A DNA stretch of 64,000 nt from Saccharospirillum alexandrii_A (GTDB taxonomy: Bacteria; Pseudomonadota; Gammaproteobacteria; Pseudomonadales; Natronospirillaceae): contig NZ_JBHZRJ010000001.1 of NCBI RefSeq assembly GCF_043641555.1, forward strand, positions 496,001 to 560,000. Reading direction: 5' to 3'. Below are positions 25,788 to 33,393 of the stretch, in pieces. Both the position numbers and the translations under genes were made by a program. Numbering within the stretch: the stretch's first letter is position 1; each line of letters starts with the position of its first letter. The notes under the pieces were generated by a model. It ran no database searches. It was not told the origin of the DNA and saw nothing but the letters and a program-made list of their open reading frames with translations.

Positions 25788-27110
25788 ATGAAAGCCACTA
25801 GCAGCAGTTATTTGAACCCCAGTACCCATACCGATGATTACCCTGCCTCCTACTATGTAGCCACGGCCAACCCGGCTACACAGCACCGGTACCCGACGCT
25901 GACCGAGGCTTTGGAGGCGGATGTGTGCGTTGTGGGCGGTGGTTTCAGTGGCGTGAACACCGCCCTGGAGCTGGCAGACCGGGGTTACAGTGTGGTGTTG
26001 CTGGAGGGGCGTCGCATTGGCTGGGGCGCCAGTGGCCGTAACGGCGGTCAACTGATTCGGGGGGTTGGCCATGGCCTGGAGCCCTTTCGCAAGGCACTGG
26101 GACAAGAAGGTATCGATGCCGTAACTCAGATGGGGTACGAGTCCGTCGATATCATTCGGGAGCGGGTTGCCCGTTTTGGTATTGAGTGCGATCTGAAGTG
26201 GGGTTATTGCGATTTGGCCTTGCGCCCGCGTCACCTTAAGGATCTGGATGCCGATTACGAAGAACTGAAAGCCACCGGTTACCCGCACGAGATTGAACGC
26301 ATCGGCAAAGACCGCATGCACGAGGTGGTTGGGTCTGACCGATACATCGGTGGCCTGATTGACCGGGGTGCGGGTCACCTGCACCCCTTGAACCTGATTA
26401 CCGGCGAGGCTGCTGCGGCCAGCCAGTTGGGTGTTCGCATTTTTGAGAACAGCCTGGTGACGTCTGTTGAGCATGGCGACCGGGTCAGTGTTCGTACGAC
26501 CGAAGGCGAGGTGCGTGCAGACCGGCTGGTGTTGTGTGGTAACGCCTATGTGGCCGGCCTAAACGATACCCTGGCCGGCAAGGTGCTCCCCGCTGGCAGC
26601 TATGTCGTTGCCACAGAGCCGTTGACGGAAGCTCAGGCCAAGCGGGCCTTGCCGCAAGACATGGCCGTCTGCGACCTGAATGTTGCGCTCGATTATTATC
26701 GGCTGAGTGCAGACCGTCGGCTGTTGTTTGGCGGTCTGTGCAACTATTCTGGTCGCGACCCGGCTTCGATAGAAGCGGCCATCAAACCCCATCTCGACCG
26801 GGTGTTTCCGTATCTCACGTCACTGCGCATTGATTATCAGTGGGGCGGTATGATCGGCATTGGCGCCAACCGCTTTCCGCAGGTCGGCCGACTGAAACCC
26901 AATGTTTACTATGCTCAGGCCTATTCCGGCCACGGACTGAATGTGACCCACCTGGCTGGTCGCCTGATTGCCGAAAGCATTCATCAGGAAACTCAGCGCC
27001 TGGATATTTTTGAGAAAGTTAAACACATTACCTTTCCCGGTGGCCCCAAATTCCGGTCTCCTATTCTGGCACTGGGCATGCTGTACCACCGCTTGCGGGA
27101 TGTGATTTAG
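25788..27110 (+). CDS. puuB: FAD-dependent amine oxidoreductase, gamma-glutamylputrescine oxidase-like
   Basis: The 440-residue protein is a DAO-family flavoenzyme: VCVVGGGFSGVNTALELA forms the dinucleotide fold, RIGWGASGRNGGQLIRG is the PuuB-type second motif, and the C-terminal FAD segment includes YYAQAYSGHGLNVTHLAGR. PuuB oxidises gamma-glutamyl-putrescine to the aldehyde in the E. coli Puu pathway. The adjacent PuuR supports the assignment, although no puuA or puuC is in the window. The start at 25788 gives MKATSSSYL, like the SSYY N-terminus of homologues; 25761 is possible, and neither has a clear ribosome-binding site. Confidence 0.82.
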   Translation: MKATSSSYLNPSTHTDDYPASYYVATANPATQHRYPTLTEALEADVCVVGGGFSGVNTALELADRGYSVVLLEGRRIGWGASGRNGGQLIRGVGHGLEPFRKALGQEGIDAVTQMGYESVDIIRERVARFGIECDLKWGYCDLALRPRHLKDLDADYEELKATGYPHEIERIGKDRMHEVVGSDRYIGGLIDRGAGHLHPLNLITGEAAAASQLGVRIFENSLVTSVEHGDRVSVRTTEGEVRADRLVLCGNAYVAGLNDTLAGKVLPAGSYVVATEPLTEAQAKRALPQDMAVCDLNVALDYYRLSADRRLLFGGLCNYSGRDPASIEAAIKPHLDRVFPYLTSLRIDYQWGGMIGIGANRFPQVGRLKPNVYYAQAYSGHGLNVTHLAGRLIAESIHQETQRLDIFEKVKHITFPGGPKFRSPILALGMLYHRLRDVI

Positions 27111-27252
27111 CGCAGGCAATGCAAGTTCCTGTTCATCAGGCGCCGCCAACTATGGGCAATAGGGGTTTCTTGGTTATACTCCCTGCTGAGCTTTGGCGGT
27201 TACGGCAGTACGCACCAAGTTCAACTGTCCGTAATAGCTGGGAGGCAACGCC

Positions 27253-28290
27253 ATGGCTAATATCATCGTGTGCGCAGATGGCACATGGAACCGTCCGGAA
27301 GAAGACCTCGAAAAAGATTTCCCCAGTAATGTGTTAAGGCTGGCCCGGGCCATCAAACCTGCCCAGGGAACTGACCGGCAGCACGTGTTTTACGACTGGG
27401 GCCTGGGCTCCTATCATAACAGTCTGTCTGCCGGCGCTACGGGCCGGGGCATTCACAAGAACGTTCTCGATGGCTACCGGTACCTTGTTCAGAACTACAA
27501 CCCGGGCGATCACATCTATCTGTTTGGTTTCAGTCGCGGTGCCTATACCGTTCGGGCTCTGAGCGGGCTGATCAATAATTGCGGCATTCTCAAACGAGCC
27601 GTTGCTTCGCAGATAGCCGAAGCCTGGAAAATTTATAAAAGCCCTCTGAAAAAGAATCATCCCAGCGGTGCCGGCGCTCAGAAGTTCCGGGAAGATCATT
27701 CTCACCCTGCGCGCAATGTTCATTTTGTCGGGGTTTGGGATACGGTCGGCGCACTTGGCATCCCGTTCAGCCTGATGGGCCTGCTCGACAGCCACGATGA
27801 ATTCTACGATACCAAAATGGGGTCCAACGTCACCATTGCCCGCCACGCTCTGGCGATCGACGAACAGCGGGAAGATTTTGAGCCCACCGTCTGGACACCA
27901 AAGCCCGGTGTGGATCTGAGGCAGGTCTGGTTTGCCGGTTCCCATTCTGACGTGGGAGGCTCCTACCCGCCGGATAAACACACCGGACTGCTGGCGTCAG
28001 ATGCCCCCCTGGCCTGGATGTTAAAACAGGCCAGATCGGCCGGGTTAAGCCTTGAAACGCACCTTGAAAACGCACTTACCGATGGCAGCAAGGCCGAATT
28101 GCACCGGTCTAGGAAACACGTATACCGCTTTAAGAAACCCTTGCACCGGGAATTGATGCAGAGCGACAAACCCACTCGAATCCACCCGAGTGTTAAGACT
28201 CGTTATCTGGAAGATAAGACGTATCGGCCAAAGCAGTTGGAACAACTGGTTGAACAGGTCGGGTGGGAAAATCTGGATGTCGGCGAGTAA
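27253..28290 (+). CDS. DUF2235 alpha/beta hydrolase (Tle1-like phospholipase domain)
   Basis: The 345-residue protein belongs to DUF2235: ADGTWNRPEED near the N-terminus, LFGFSRGAYTVRALSG with the nucleophile Ser in GFSRG, VGVWDTVGALG with a conserved Asp, and WFAGSHSDVGGSYP near the catalytic His. DUF2235 domains include the Tle1 family of type VI secretion phospholipases, but no PAAR, VgrG, Hcp or immunity gene is adjacent and there is no signal peptide. A housekeeping or stand-alone lipase role is equally possible. GGGAGG precedes the ATG. Confidence 0.8.
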   Translation: MANIIVCADGTWNRPEEDLEKDFPSNVLRLARAIKPAQGTDRQHVFYDWGLGSYHNSLSAGATGRGIHKNVLDGYRYLVQNYNPGDHIYLFGFSRGAYTVRALSGLINNCGILKRAVASQIAEAWKIYKSPLKKNHPSGAGAQKFREDHSHPARNVHFVGVWDTVGALGIPFSLMGLLDSHDEFYDTKMGSNVTIARHALAIDEQREDFEPTVWTPKPGVDLRQVWFAGSHSDVGGSYPPDKHTGLLASDAPLAWMLKQARSAGLSLETHLENALTDGSKAELHRSRKHVYRFKKPLHRELMQSDKPTRIHPSVKTRYLEDKTYRPKQLEQLVEQVGWENLDVGE

Positions 28291-28293
28291 CGT

Positions 28294-29775
28294 CTAGTCC
28301 GGTCTGACATGAGTGGCCAGAATGCGTTGTTGTTCGGCCTGCACGCCCGGTGCTTTGCGATGTTGCCATAACCGTTCCCGTGCATGGCGGCCAGTTTCGG
28401 TGATGTCGACAATGGGCTCCGGATAATCGCGCCCCAGTTGAAAGCCGATCATGGCAGCCTCCAGGGGTGGCAAGTCCCAGGGCGTATGAAGGTAAGGGTC
28501 GGGCAGTTCGGATAACTCTGGCACCCACTGGCGAATGAACTGACCGTCCGGGTCGTGATCCTGAGATTGCTTGACCGGGTTGTAGATCCGTACCGTATTG
28601 GTGCCGGTATTACCCGCCTGCATTTGAAACTGGGCGTAGTGAATGCCCGGCTCGAAGTCCAGAAACTGTCTGGCCAGATGGTGCACACCCCACCGCCAGT
28701 CGAGCCAGAGATGGTGCGTTAAAAAGCTGACCAGCATGGCGCGCATTCTGAAATTCAAATAGCCAGTAGCGATGACTGCACGCATGCAGGCGTCCACAAG
28801 TGGGTAGCCTGTGTGCCCGGTTTGCCAGGCGATAAGGTCCTCTTTGGCTTCAAACCCTTGCCGGTAATCCATGTCTTTATAGCCCCGGTTTACCGGTTCA
28901 AATTCCATTCGCGATTCGCTTTCGAACTTCTGAATGAAATGGCCCTGCCAATGCAAGCGGGACGAGAACCCCTGCAATGCACGATGCCATCCCGGGCGTT
29001 GCCAGTCTTGCAGTAGCCGTTGGTAGACCTGTCGAATACTCAGGTTTCCCCAGGCGAGGTAGGGCGACAAGCGGGAGCAACTTTCCCGGCTCAGATCAGG
29101 CTTGGAAATATGTCTCGCATAGTTCTGGCCGCGCGCTTCAAAGAACGATTTCAGAGTAGTCCAGGCTGCGGTTTCCCCACCGGTCTGAAACAGGTTCGCT
29201 TGTTGGGGCCAGTCGGCCGGCCATGGCCAGTCATCCGCTACGCTGTTTACCGGCACCAGTCGGGCCAAGTCGGGAGTGACCGGTTCAGCTTGCATGATGG
29301 CTTGCCAGTGTTTGTCCCAGTTGTGGCGGTGCGTGAGGCCACGCTGGACCGCACCGTTGGGTGTTTCCTGCCAGTCAATGCCGTGTTTTTTACACCAGCT
29401 GGCGACGGCTTTGTCCCGTTCAAAGGTAATGGCCAGGCCAGTTTCTTCGTGGCTGTGCAGGCTGATGATGTGATGGTCTTTGTGCAGTTGCGCCAGTATT
29501 CTCAAGGTATCGCCACTGCGTTTTACGACCCGGTTGCCATAGGGTTTCAGGCGCCGGTTCATGTCCTGAATAGACTGTCGGATAAAACGCCAGTGCCGCG
29601 CATCGTAATGCGGGTCGGTCAGCAAGTCTGGCTCGGCAATGTACATCAACAGAACCGGGTTTCCGGATTCGATCGCCTGTTGCAGTGGCGCGTGGTCGTG
29701 CAAACGCAAGTCACGCTTGAACCACACAACGCTGATGCCGTTACCCGGTTCGCTGCTGGGGTTGTTCAGTGTCAT
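28294..29775 (-). CDS. Cryptochrome/photolyase family flavoprotein
   Basis: The 493-residue protein has the two photolyase domains: an N-terminal antenna domain (VVWFKRDLRLHDHAPLQQAI) and a C-terminal FAD domain (RLSPYLAWGNLSIRQVYQRL, HTGYPLVDACMRAVIATGYL, LDWRWGVHHLARQF, NTVRIYNPVKQSQDHDPDG). It should repair UV photoproducts with blue light or act as a light sensor. Around the flavin N5 contact, where classical CPD photolyases have ...SANWQW, this protein reads GIHYAQFQMQAGNTG, so it belongs to a divergent branch. Its ATG overlaps the stop of the TIGR03643 gene (ATGA), making a translationally coupled pair. Confidence 0.87.
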   Translation of the reverse strand: MTLNNPSSEPGNGISVVWFKRDLRLHDHAPLQQAIESGNPVLLMYIAEPDLLTDPHYDARHWRFIRQSIQDMNRRLKPYGNRVVKRSGDTLRILAQLHKDHHIISLHSHEETGLAITFERDKAVASWCKKHGIDWQETPNGAVQRGLTHRHNWDKHWQAIMQAEPVTPDLARLVPVNSVADDWPWPADWPQQANLFQTGGETAAWTTLKSFFEARGQNYARHISKPDLSRESCSRLSPYLAWGNLSIRQVYQRLLQDWQRPGWHRALQGFSSRLHWQGHFIQKFESESRMEFEPVNRGYKDMDYRQGFEAKEDLIAWQTGHTGYPLVDACMRAVIATGYLNFRMRAMLVSFLTHHLWLDWRWGVHHLARQFLDFEPGIHYAQFQMQAGNTGTNTVRIYNPVKQSQDHDPDGQFIRQWVPELSELPDPYLHTPWDLPPLEAAMIGFQLGRDYPEPIVDITETGRHARERLWQHRKAPGVQAEQQRILATHVRPD

Positions 29776-30059
29776 CGGTGCTTGTATTGGGTAGGGCAGT
29801 GGCTGCGTAACACCTGGCTATTGCGCAGGGCAATGTGCTTGGTGGCACGCTGGCTCACTCGAGCGCGCCAGTTGCGGAAACTGGTCGGTTTGAGCAGCCG
29901 TTGCATCAGGCGAATTACATCCGCTTCAGGCAGGCCGAACTGTGCCTCGATGGCATCGAAGGGCGTTCTGTCTTCCCAGGCCATTTCGATCAGGCGTGAC
30001 TGTTCATCGGCAGGCCATTGTTGAAAACGGCTCCAGAGTTGAGAGCGTCGCTGGCTCAT
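29772..30059 (-). CDS. TIGR03643 family protein
   Basis: The 95-residue basic protein contains QSRLIEMAWEDRTPFDAIEAQFGLPEADVI and MQRLLKPTSFRNWRARVSQRATKH, the full TIGR03643 pattern. The first part looks like a helix-turn-helix (EAQFGLPEADVIRLMQ) and the second is strongly basic, suggesting DNA binding, but no function is established. It overlaps the photolyase start by four bases, so the two proteins are made together, which argues for a role in light-dependent repair or its control. The start at 30059 (MSQRRSQLW) was chosen over the longer frame. Confidence 0.8.
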   Translation of the reverse strand: MSQRRSQLWSRFQQWPADEQSRLIEMAWEDRTPFDAIEAQFGLPEADVIRLMQRLLKPTSFRNWRARVSQRATKHIALRNSQVLRSHCPTQYKHR

Positions 30060-30230
30060 GGCGTTGTGCTCTGTGCAAGGGACATGGTACAAGCGGTTTT
30101 AAGCATTCAACCCATTACGGAGCGGTTTCCTGCTCGGATCAGAACCGGAATAGCGGGAAAGATACGTGCGGTCGGATGAGTAACCTGAGGCGTGAAATAA
30201 TGGGGTCTGGTGGTTGCGCAGGAAAGCAGA

Positions 30231-30267
30231 GTCAGGCTGATGTCGGATGAGATTCGGTCAGCCTGAC
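30231..30267 (-). terminator. Long hairpin beyond the 30307 small gene
   Basis: GTCAGGCTGA (30231..30240) pairs perfectly with TCAGCCTGAC (30258..30267) over a 17-base loop. It lies 40 bases past the stop of the small gene. There is no T run, so intrinsic termination is uncertain; a second stem CTGAGC/GCTCAG is immediately after the stop codon. Confidence 0.4.
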
Positions 30268-30306
30268 GGTCGGTCATTAAAGGCCGGATGTCTGAGCAAC
30301 AACGGC

Positions 30307-30531
30307 TCAGGCATGACGCACGTAAGACGGCGCGTGGAAAACTTTTTGTGCGCTGCTTCGCACCCACTGACCAAAGCGCTGACTGGCGGCGCGAAACGCT
30401 TCGGAACGCATGCGTTCGGCGTTACGGATATGGTAGGCCACATCTGCGTCGTAGACGTTGAGCCTGCGGTCACCTTCCAGCAGTTCAGAGTGGTGGGTTG
30501 AGTTGGTCAAAATGGCCGGGTCAATAAACAT
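30307..30531 (-). CDS. Small protein of the DVAYY/EAMRxRNEYLR family, paralogue C
   Basis: The 74-residue product has a longer N-terminus (MFIDPAILTNSTHHSELLEG) and then DADVAYHIRNAERMRSEAFR, a more divergent version of the motif in the 4338 and 11809 products, followed by a basic amphipathic tail (FGQWVRSSAQKVF). AGGAG with an 8-9 base gap fixes the start at 30531. Its promoter block (30605..30658) is nearly identical to that of paralogue A over the first 14 bases inward from the -35. Function is unknown. It is monocistronic, between the TIGR03643 gene and hupE. Confidence 0.7.
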   Translation of the reverse strand: MFIDPAILTNSTHHSELLEGDRRLNVYDADVAYHIRNAERMRSEAFRAASQRFGQWVRSSAQKVFHAPSYVRHA

Positions 30532-30604
30532 TTGGGCGTCTCCTGTGTGGCTTAACAAGTCAGGGGTCGGGGGGTGCCGTCTGCATCCCCGCCCTGTTAT
30601 GACC

Positions 30605-30658
30605 ACAATAGGGTGAGCCCGGATGCATCACAAACGATCAATATTTGAGCCATGGGTG
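30605..30658 (-). promoter_or_regulatory. Promoter block shared by the three small-protein genes, copy C
   Basis: On the minus strand, -35 TTGTGA (30628..30633), a 17-bp spacer and -10 TATTGT (30605..30610). The 31-bp upstream box (30628..30658) begins CACCCATGGC and ends TTGATCGTTTGTGA, identical to copy A over those last 14 bases. Leader length is about 65 bases. Confidence 0.7.
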
Positions 30659-30700
30659 AGCTAAATTCATCTGCGTCCCGTTCGTCTGCTCAACAACGGG

Positions 30701-31297
30701 TTACGTTAAACTCAGCGCCAGACCTGAAAATGCTATGAACCCACCCGCCCAGCGATACAAACCTGGCAGCCCCCTGGCTGTTAAGCCTGAAAGAATGCCA
30801 ATTCCATGCAAGGCCCCCGTTGCCAGGACAAAGCCAAGTGCATACCCCATGGCCGAACTGCCTAACGGCATTTCGTTGCCATGCGCCAGGCCGTGGAAAA
30901 CAGCGAAACCTGCGCAGAGCATTGCCGCAGCGGTTGCATTCAATTTGCCGTTCACTGCCAGCACCAGACCAATAACAACGGACGAGGCCATTATCATCGG
31001 CTCCGTCGCCAGCGTCAGCAACGGTGCGACCATCCCGGTCATGGCCAGGGTGCCGCCCAGGACCATGGCAACCACAAACACCAGAGGTAACTGCCACCGA
31101 GCGTTACCGCTCAAATGCGCCGCCCAGAATCCGACGGCCACCATGGCTAACAGGTGATCGAGCCCGCCAAGTGGGTGGGCGAGACCGGCGGCAAAGCCTG
31201 AGGCATGGGTGTGGCCTTCATGGGCCAGGGCCAGGCCGGGCAGTAACGCGGTTGCCAAAACGCTGCCGGTAACGATGGATTTATTGAGTCGGTGCAT
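30701..31297 (-). CDS. ureJ: HupE/UreJ family nickel/metal permease
   Basis: The 198-residue membrane protein has a signal-like first span followed by AHEGHTHASGFAAGLAHPLGGLDHLLAM, the HupE/UreJ metal-site motif HPxxGxDH, and five more spans including AVFHGLAHGNEMP. Members carry nickel into the cytoplasm for urease or hydrogenase. As the last gene of the urease block, 33 bases after ureG, it should supply Ni2+ to urease. The ATG at 31297 has AGGAG seven bases upstream. Confidence 0.87.
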   Translation of the reverse strand: MHRLNKSIVTGSVLATALLPGLALAHEGHTHASGFAAGLAHPLGGLDHLLAMVAVGFWAAHLSGNARWQLPLVFVVAMVLGGTLAMTGMVAPLLTLATEPMIMASSVVIGLVLAVNGKLNATAAAMLCAGFAVFHGLAHGNEMPLGSSAMGYALGFVLATGALHGIGILSGLTARGLPGLYRWAGGFIAFSGLALSLT

Positions 31298-31330
31298 GAT
31301 CAATCTCCTGTTTTGGAAGTAGATGAAACG

Positions 31331-32002
31331 TTAAACAACGGCTTTGGCCGGCGGCATCGTTTTGGCTTCGAGCATGCCTTCACGCACGATGAAAGCGATG
31401 ATGTCATCGAGACCCTGAGCCGCTTTAAGATTGCTGAATACAAAGGGGCGATCGCCGCGCATGGTTTTGGCATCCCGATCCATCACGCCGAGGTCAGCGC
31501 CAACCAGCGGTGCCAGATCGGTTTTATTAATGATCAGCAAATCGGATTTGGTAATGCCCGGCCCGCCCTTGCGCGGTATCTTGTCGCCGGCCGAGACGTC
31601 AATCACATAGATCGTCAGGTCAGAAAGCTCCGGGCTAAAGGTGGCACTCAGGTTATCGCCACCGCTTTCAACAAACACAAGGTCCAGGTCGCCGTGCCGG
31701 GCGGTCAGTTCATCGATAGCGGCCAGGTTCATCGAGGCGTCTTCGCGAATGGCGGTGTGCGGGCAGCCGCCGGTTTCGACGCCGATGATGCGATCGGCAC
31801 TGAGCGCCTGGTGCTGGGTCAGGAATTTCGCATCCTCCTGGGTGTAGATGTCGTTCGTGACCACCGCGATGTCGTAGTGCTCGCGCATGGCGGAACACAG
31901 CGAACGCAGTAACGCCGTTTTACCGGAGCCAACCGGCCCGCCGACACCGATGCGCAAGGTTTGTTTGGGTTGTGTTGTTGTGGTTTGAGTGTGATTGATC
32001 AT
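31331..32002 (-). CDS. ureG: Urease accessory GTPase UreG
   Basis: The 223-residue protein is the SIMIBI GTPase that drives nickel insertion into urease: the P-loop is GVGGPVGSGKTAL, VETGGCPHTAIREDAS holds the Cys-Pro-His nickel site, and VFVESGGDNLSATFSPEL and INKTDLAP are the switch and base-recognition motifs. It binds UreF-UreD on apo-urease and receives nickel from UreE. The start at 32002 (MINHTQTT) is preceded by GGGGAG. It lies 14 bases after ureF. Confidence 0.96.
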   Translation of the reverse strand: MINHTQTTTTQPKQTLRIGVGGPVGSGKTALLRSLCSAMREHYDIAVVTNDIYTQEDAKFLTQHQALSADRIIGVETGGCPHTAIREDASMNLAAIDELTARHGDLDLVFVESGGDNLSATFSPELSDLTIYVIDVSAGDKIPRKGGPGITKSDLLIINKTDLAPLVGADLGVMDRDAKTMRGDRPFVFSNLKAAQGLDDIIAFIVREGMLEAKTMPPAKAVV

Positions 32003-32016
32003 GGTTGGTTCTCCCC

Positions 32017-32685
32017 TCAGGATCGGAATAAGCGGCTGTATTGGGTTTCGTGATAACAACTGGCGATGGCGAGCGCAGGCAGACACGCGCCGATGTCATC
32101 GTCTTCCAGGGTGGTGGCCAGGGCGATGGCCTCTGGTATCAGCGGCTGCAATTCACCCAGTAAACGCTGTGCATCGGTTTGGCCAAGCGGCACCAGTTTG
32201 GTTGCAGCGGCAATCTGGTTTTCCAGCCAGGCCCAACTGAAACCCAAAGCCGCACTGTGAAATGGTATACCCCAATGCGAAGCGGCTATGGCATAGCCAG
32301 TGACAAAGCTCAGCGGTTCGGCGGGTGAAAAGGGCAGTTCGATGTCGAGGCTGCGCAGTAACCGAGCCAGGGCTTTACCCATGGCGGTATCGGTGAGTCG
32401 CAATTCCTGCGTTTCACGACAAGCCAAAGCCAGGTCGTTCCACTGGGTGAGCGCCATTAAATCGGTTTGGCCGAAACTGTGCATCGCTCGCTGCAGCAGC
32501 GGCAGGTCGAGACGGCCCAGGCCTTCACTCAGTTGCAGGCTCAGCGCCTCGAAGGTATCGGATTTGGTGCGCACCCAGCCTAGATCAATGCTGCTTTCCA
32601 GGCCCTGTGAAAAAGCAAAGCCTCCAACGGGTAAGCTGACACTGCTCAGTTGCAACAAACGCAGCTGATGAACATCAGTCAGCAT
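32017..32685 (-). CDS. ureF: Urease accessory protein UreF
   Basis: The 222-residue all-helical protein bridges UreD and UreG during urease activation. Characteristic parts are LRLLQLSSVSLPVGGFAFSQGLE at the N-terminus and GIPFHSAALGFSWAWLENQ in the middle. The start at 32685 (MLTDVHQLRLL) overlaps the end of ureE by 11 bases; 32691 is also possible. There is no good ribosome-binding site, so translation probably depends on coupling to ureE. Confidence 0.93.
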   Translation of the reverse strand: MLTDVHQLRLLQLSSVSLPVGGFAFSQGLESSIDLGWVRTKSDTFEALSLQLSEGLGRLDLPLLQRAMHSFGQTDLMALTQWNDLALACRETQELRLTDTAMGKALARLLRSLDIELPFSPAEPLSFVTGYAIAASHWGIPFHSAALGFSWAWLENQIAAATKLVPLGQTDAQRLLGELQPLIPEAIALATTLEDDDIGACLPALAIASCYHETQYSRLFRS

Positions 32686-33193
32686 GGGCATGGCCGTTGA
32701 TGTGACTGTGAGAATGCCCGCTTTCGTGGTTGTGTGAATGGTTGTGCGCGTGCCCATGAGAAGTGCCCGGTGCATAAGCGCCGGATTCCGGGTTGAAGAC
32801 GGCATTGTCAGAGACAACGGTTAGCCCCTGCTGAATCAGCATGGCTTCGAGCACATGATCGGGTTTAATGCGCAACCAGCGATCACCCACTTCGATTTTT
32901 ACGTGCCGGTTACCCAGGTGGTAGCAGGCGCGGGCAAAGGTTTGCCAATCGTGGCAATGGGCTTCGGTTATGGGCTCAATGGCCCCCGCAACCTGAATGT
33001 GTTTACCACAGTCGCTCTTCAGAAACTCACCGACCTGTAACGCCTTGCCTCGCTCGAGAAATACCTGAACTTCTTCGCCGGCATCACTGACTGCGCGCAG
33101 TCGGCCTTTTTCACGCTGGTCGTGCGTTAAGGTGAGGCGGGCATCTATTGAAACCGGTGATACGGTACCCAGCCGTTGATGAATCGTTAACAT
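32675..33193 (-). CDS. ureE: Urease nickel metallochaperone UreE
   Basis: The 172-residue protein has the UreE peptide-binding domain and a metal-binding domain with WQTFARACYHLGNRHVKIEV, ending in a His-rich tail with eleven His in the last 30 residues (GHAHNHSHNHES and so on). The tail stores nickel and the conserved His in GNRHV binds it at the dimer interface. GAGGAAG precedes the ATG. A palindromic element separates it from ureC upstream. Confidence 0.95.
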   Translation of the reverse strand: MLTIHQRLGTVSPVSIDARLTLTHDQREKGRLRAVSDAGEEVQVFLERGKALQVGEFLKSDCGKHIQVAGAIEPITEAHCHDWQTFARACYHLGNRHVKIEVGDRWLRIKPDHVLEAMLIQQGLTVVSDNAVFNPESGAYAPGTSHGHAHNHSHNHESGHSHSHINGHAHAD

Positions 33194-33250
33194 TGTGTCT
33201 TCCTCATGATCCAGTTTCGGAGTTCGTTTTTGCGTTGGTACCAGGAATCC

Positions 33251-33363
33251 GTGTCAGGCACCGGGTAACCCTATCTGGGGCCGGCGTAAACCCATCCATG
33301 GGGCCTAGACTTCGGCATCCATGCCTCAGACTTCCCCAGATAGAGTTACCCGGCACCTGGCAC
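33251..33363 (-). repeat. 113-bp palindromic element, copy R7
   Basis: It lies between ureC and ureE in the urease operon. The arms GTGTCAGGCACCGGGTAACC... and ...GGTTACCCGG-like complement differ at only a few places. The core is in reverse orientation with apical stem GGCATCCATGCC. The extended flanks reach about 33213..33390. Confidence 0.92.
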
Positions 33364-33393
33364 TCAACTGGTTGCCAATCTCAACCTCGGTAA

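Noticed and set aside
25632..26474. A 280-codon minus-strand open frame across puuB
   Set aside because: It is antisense to a well-supported FAD oxidoreductase and shows no protein features.
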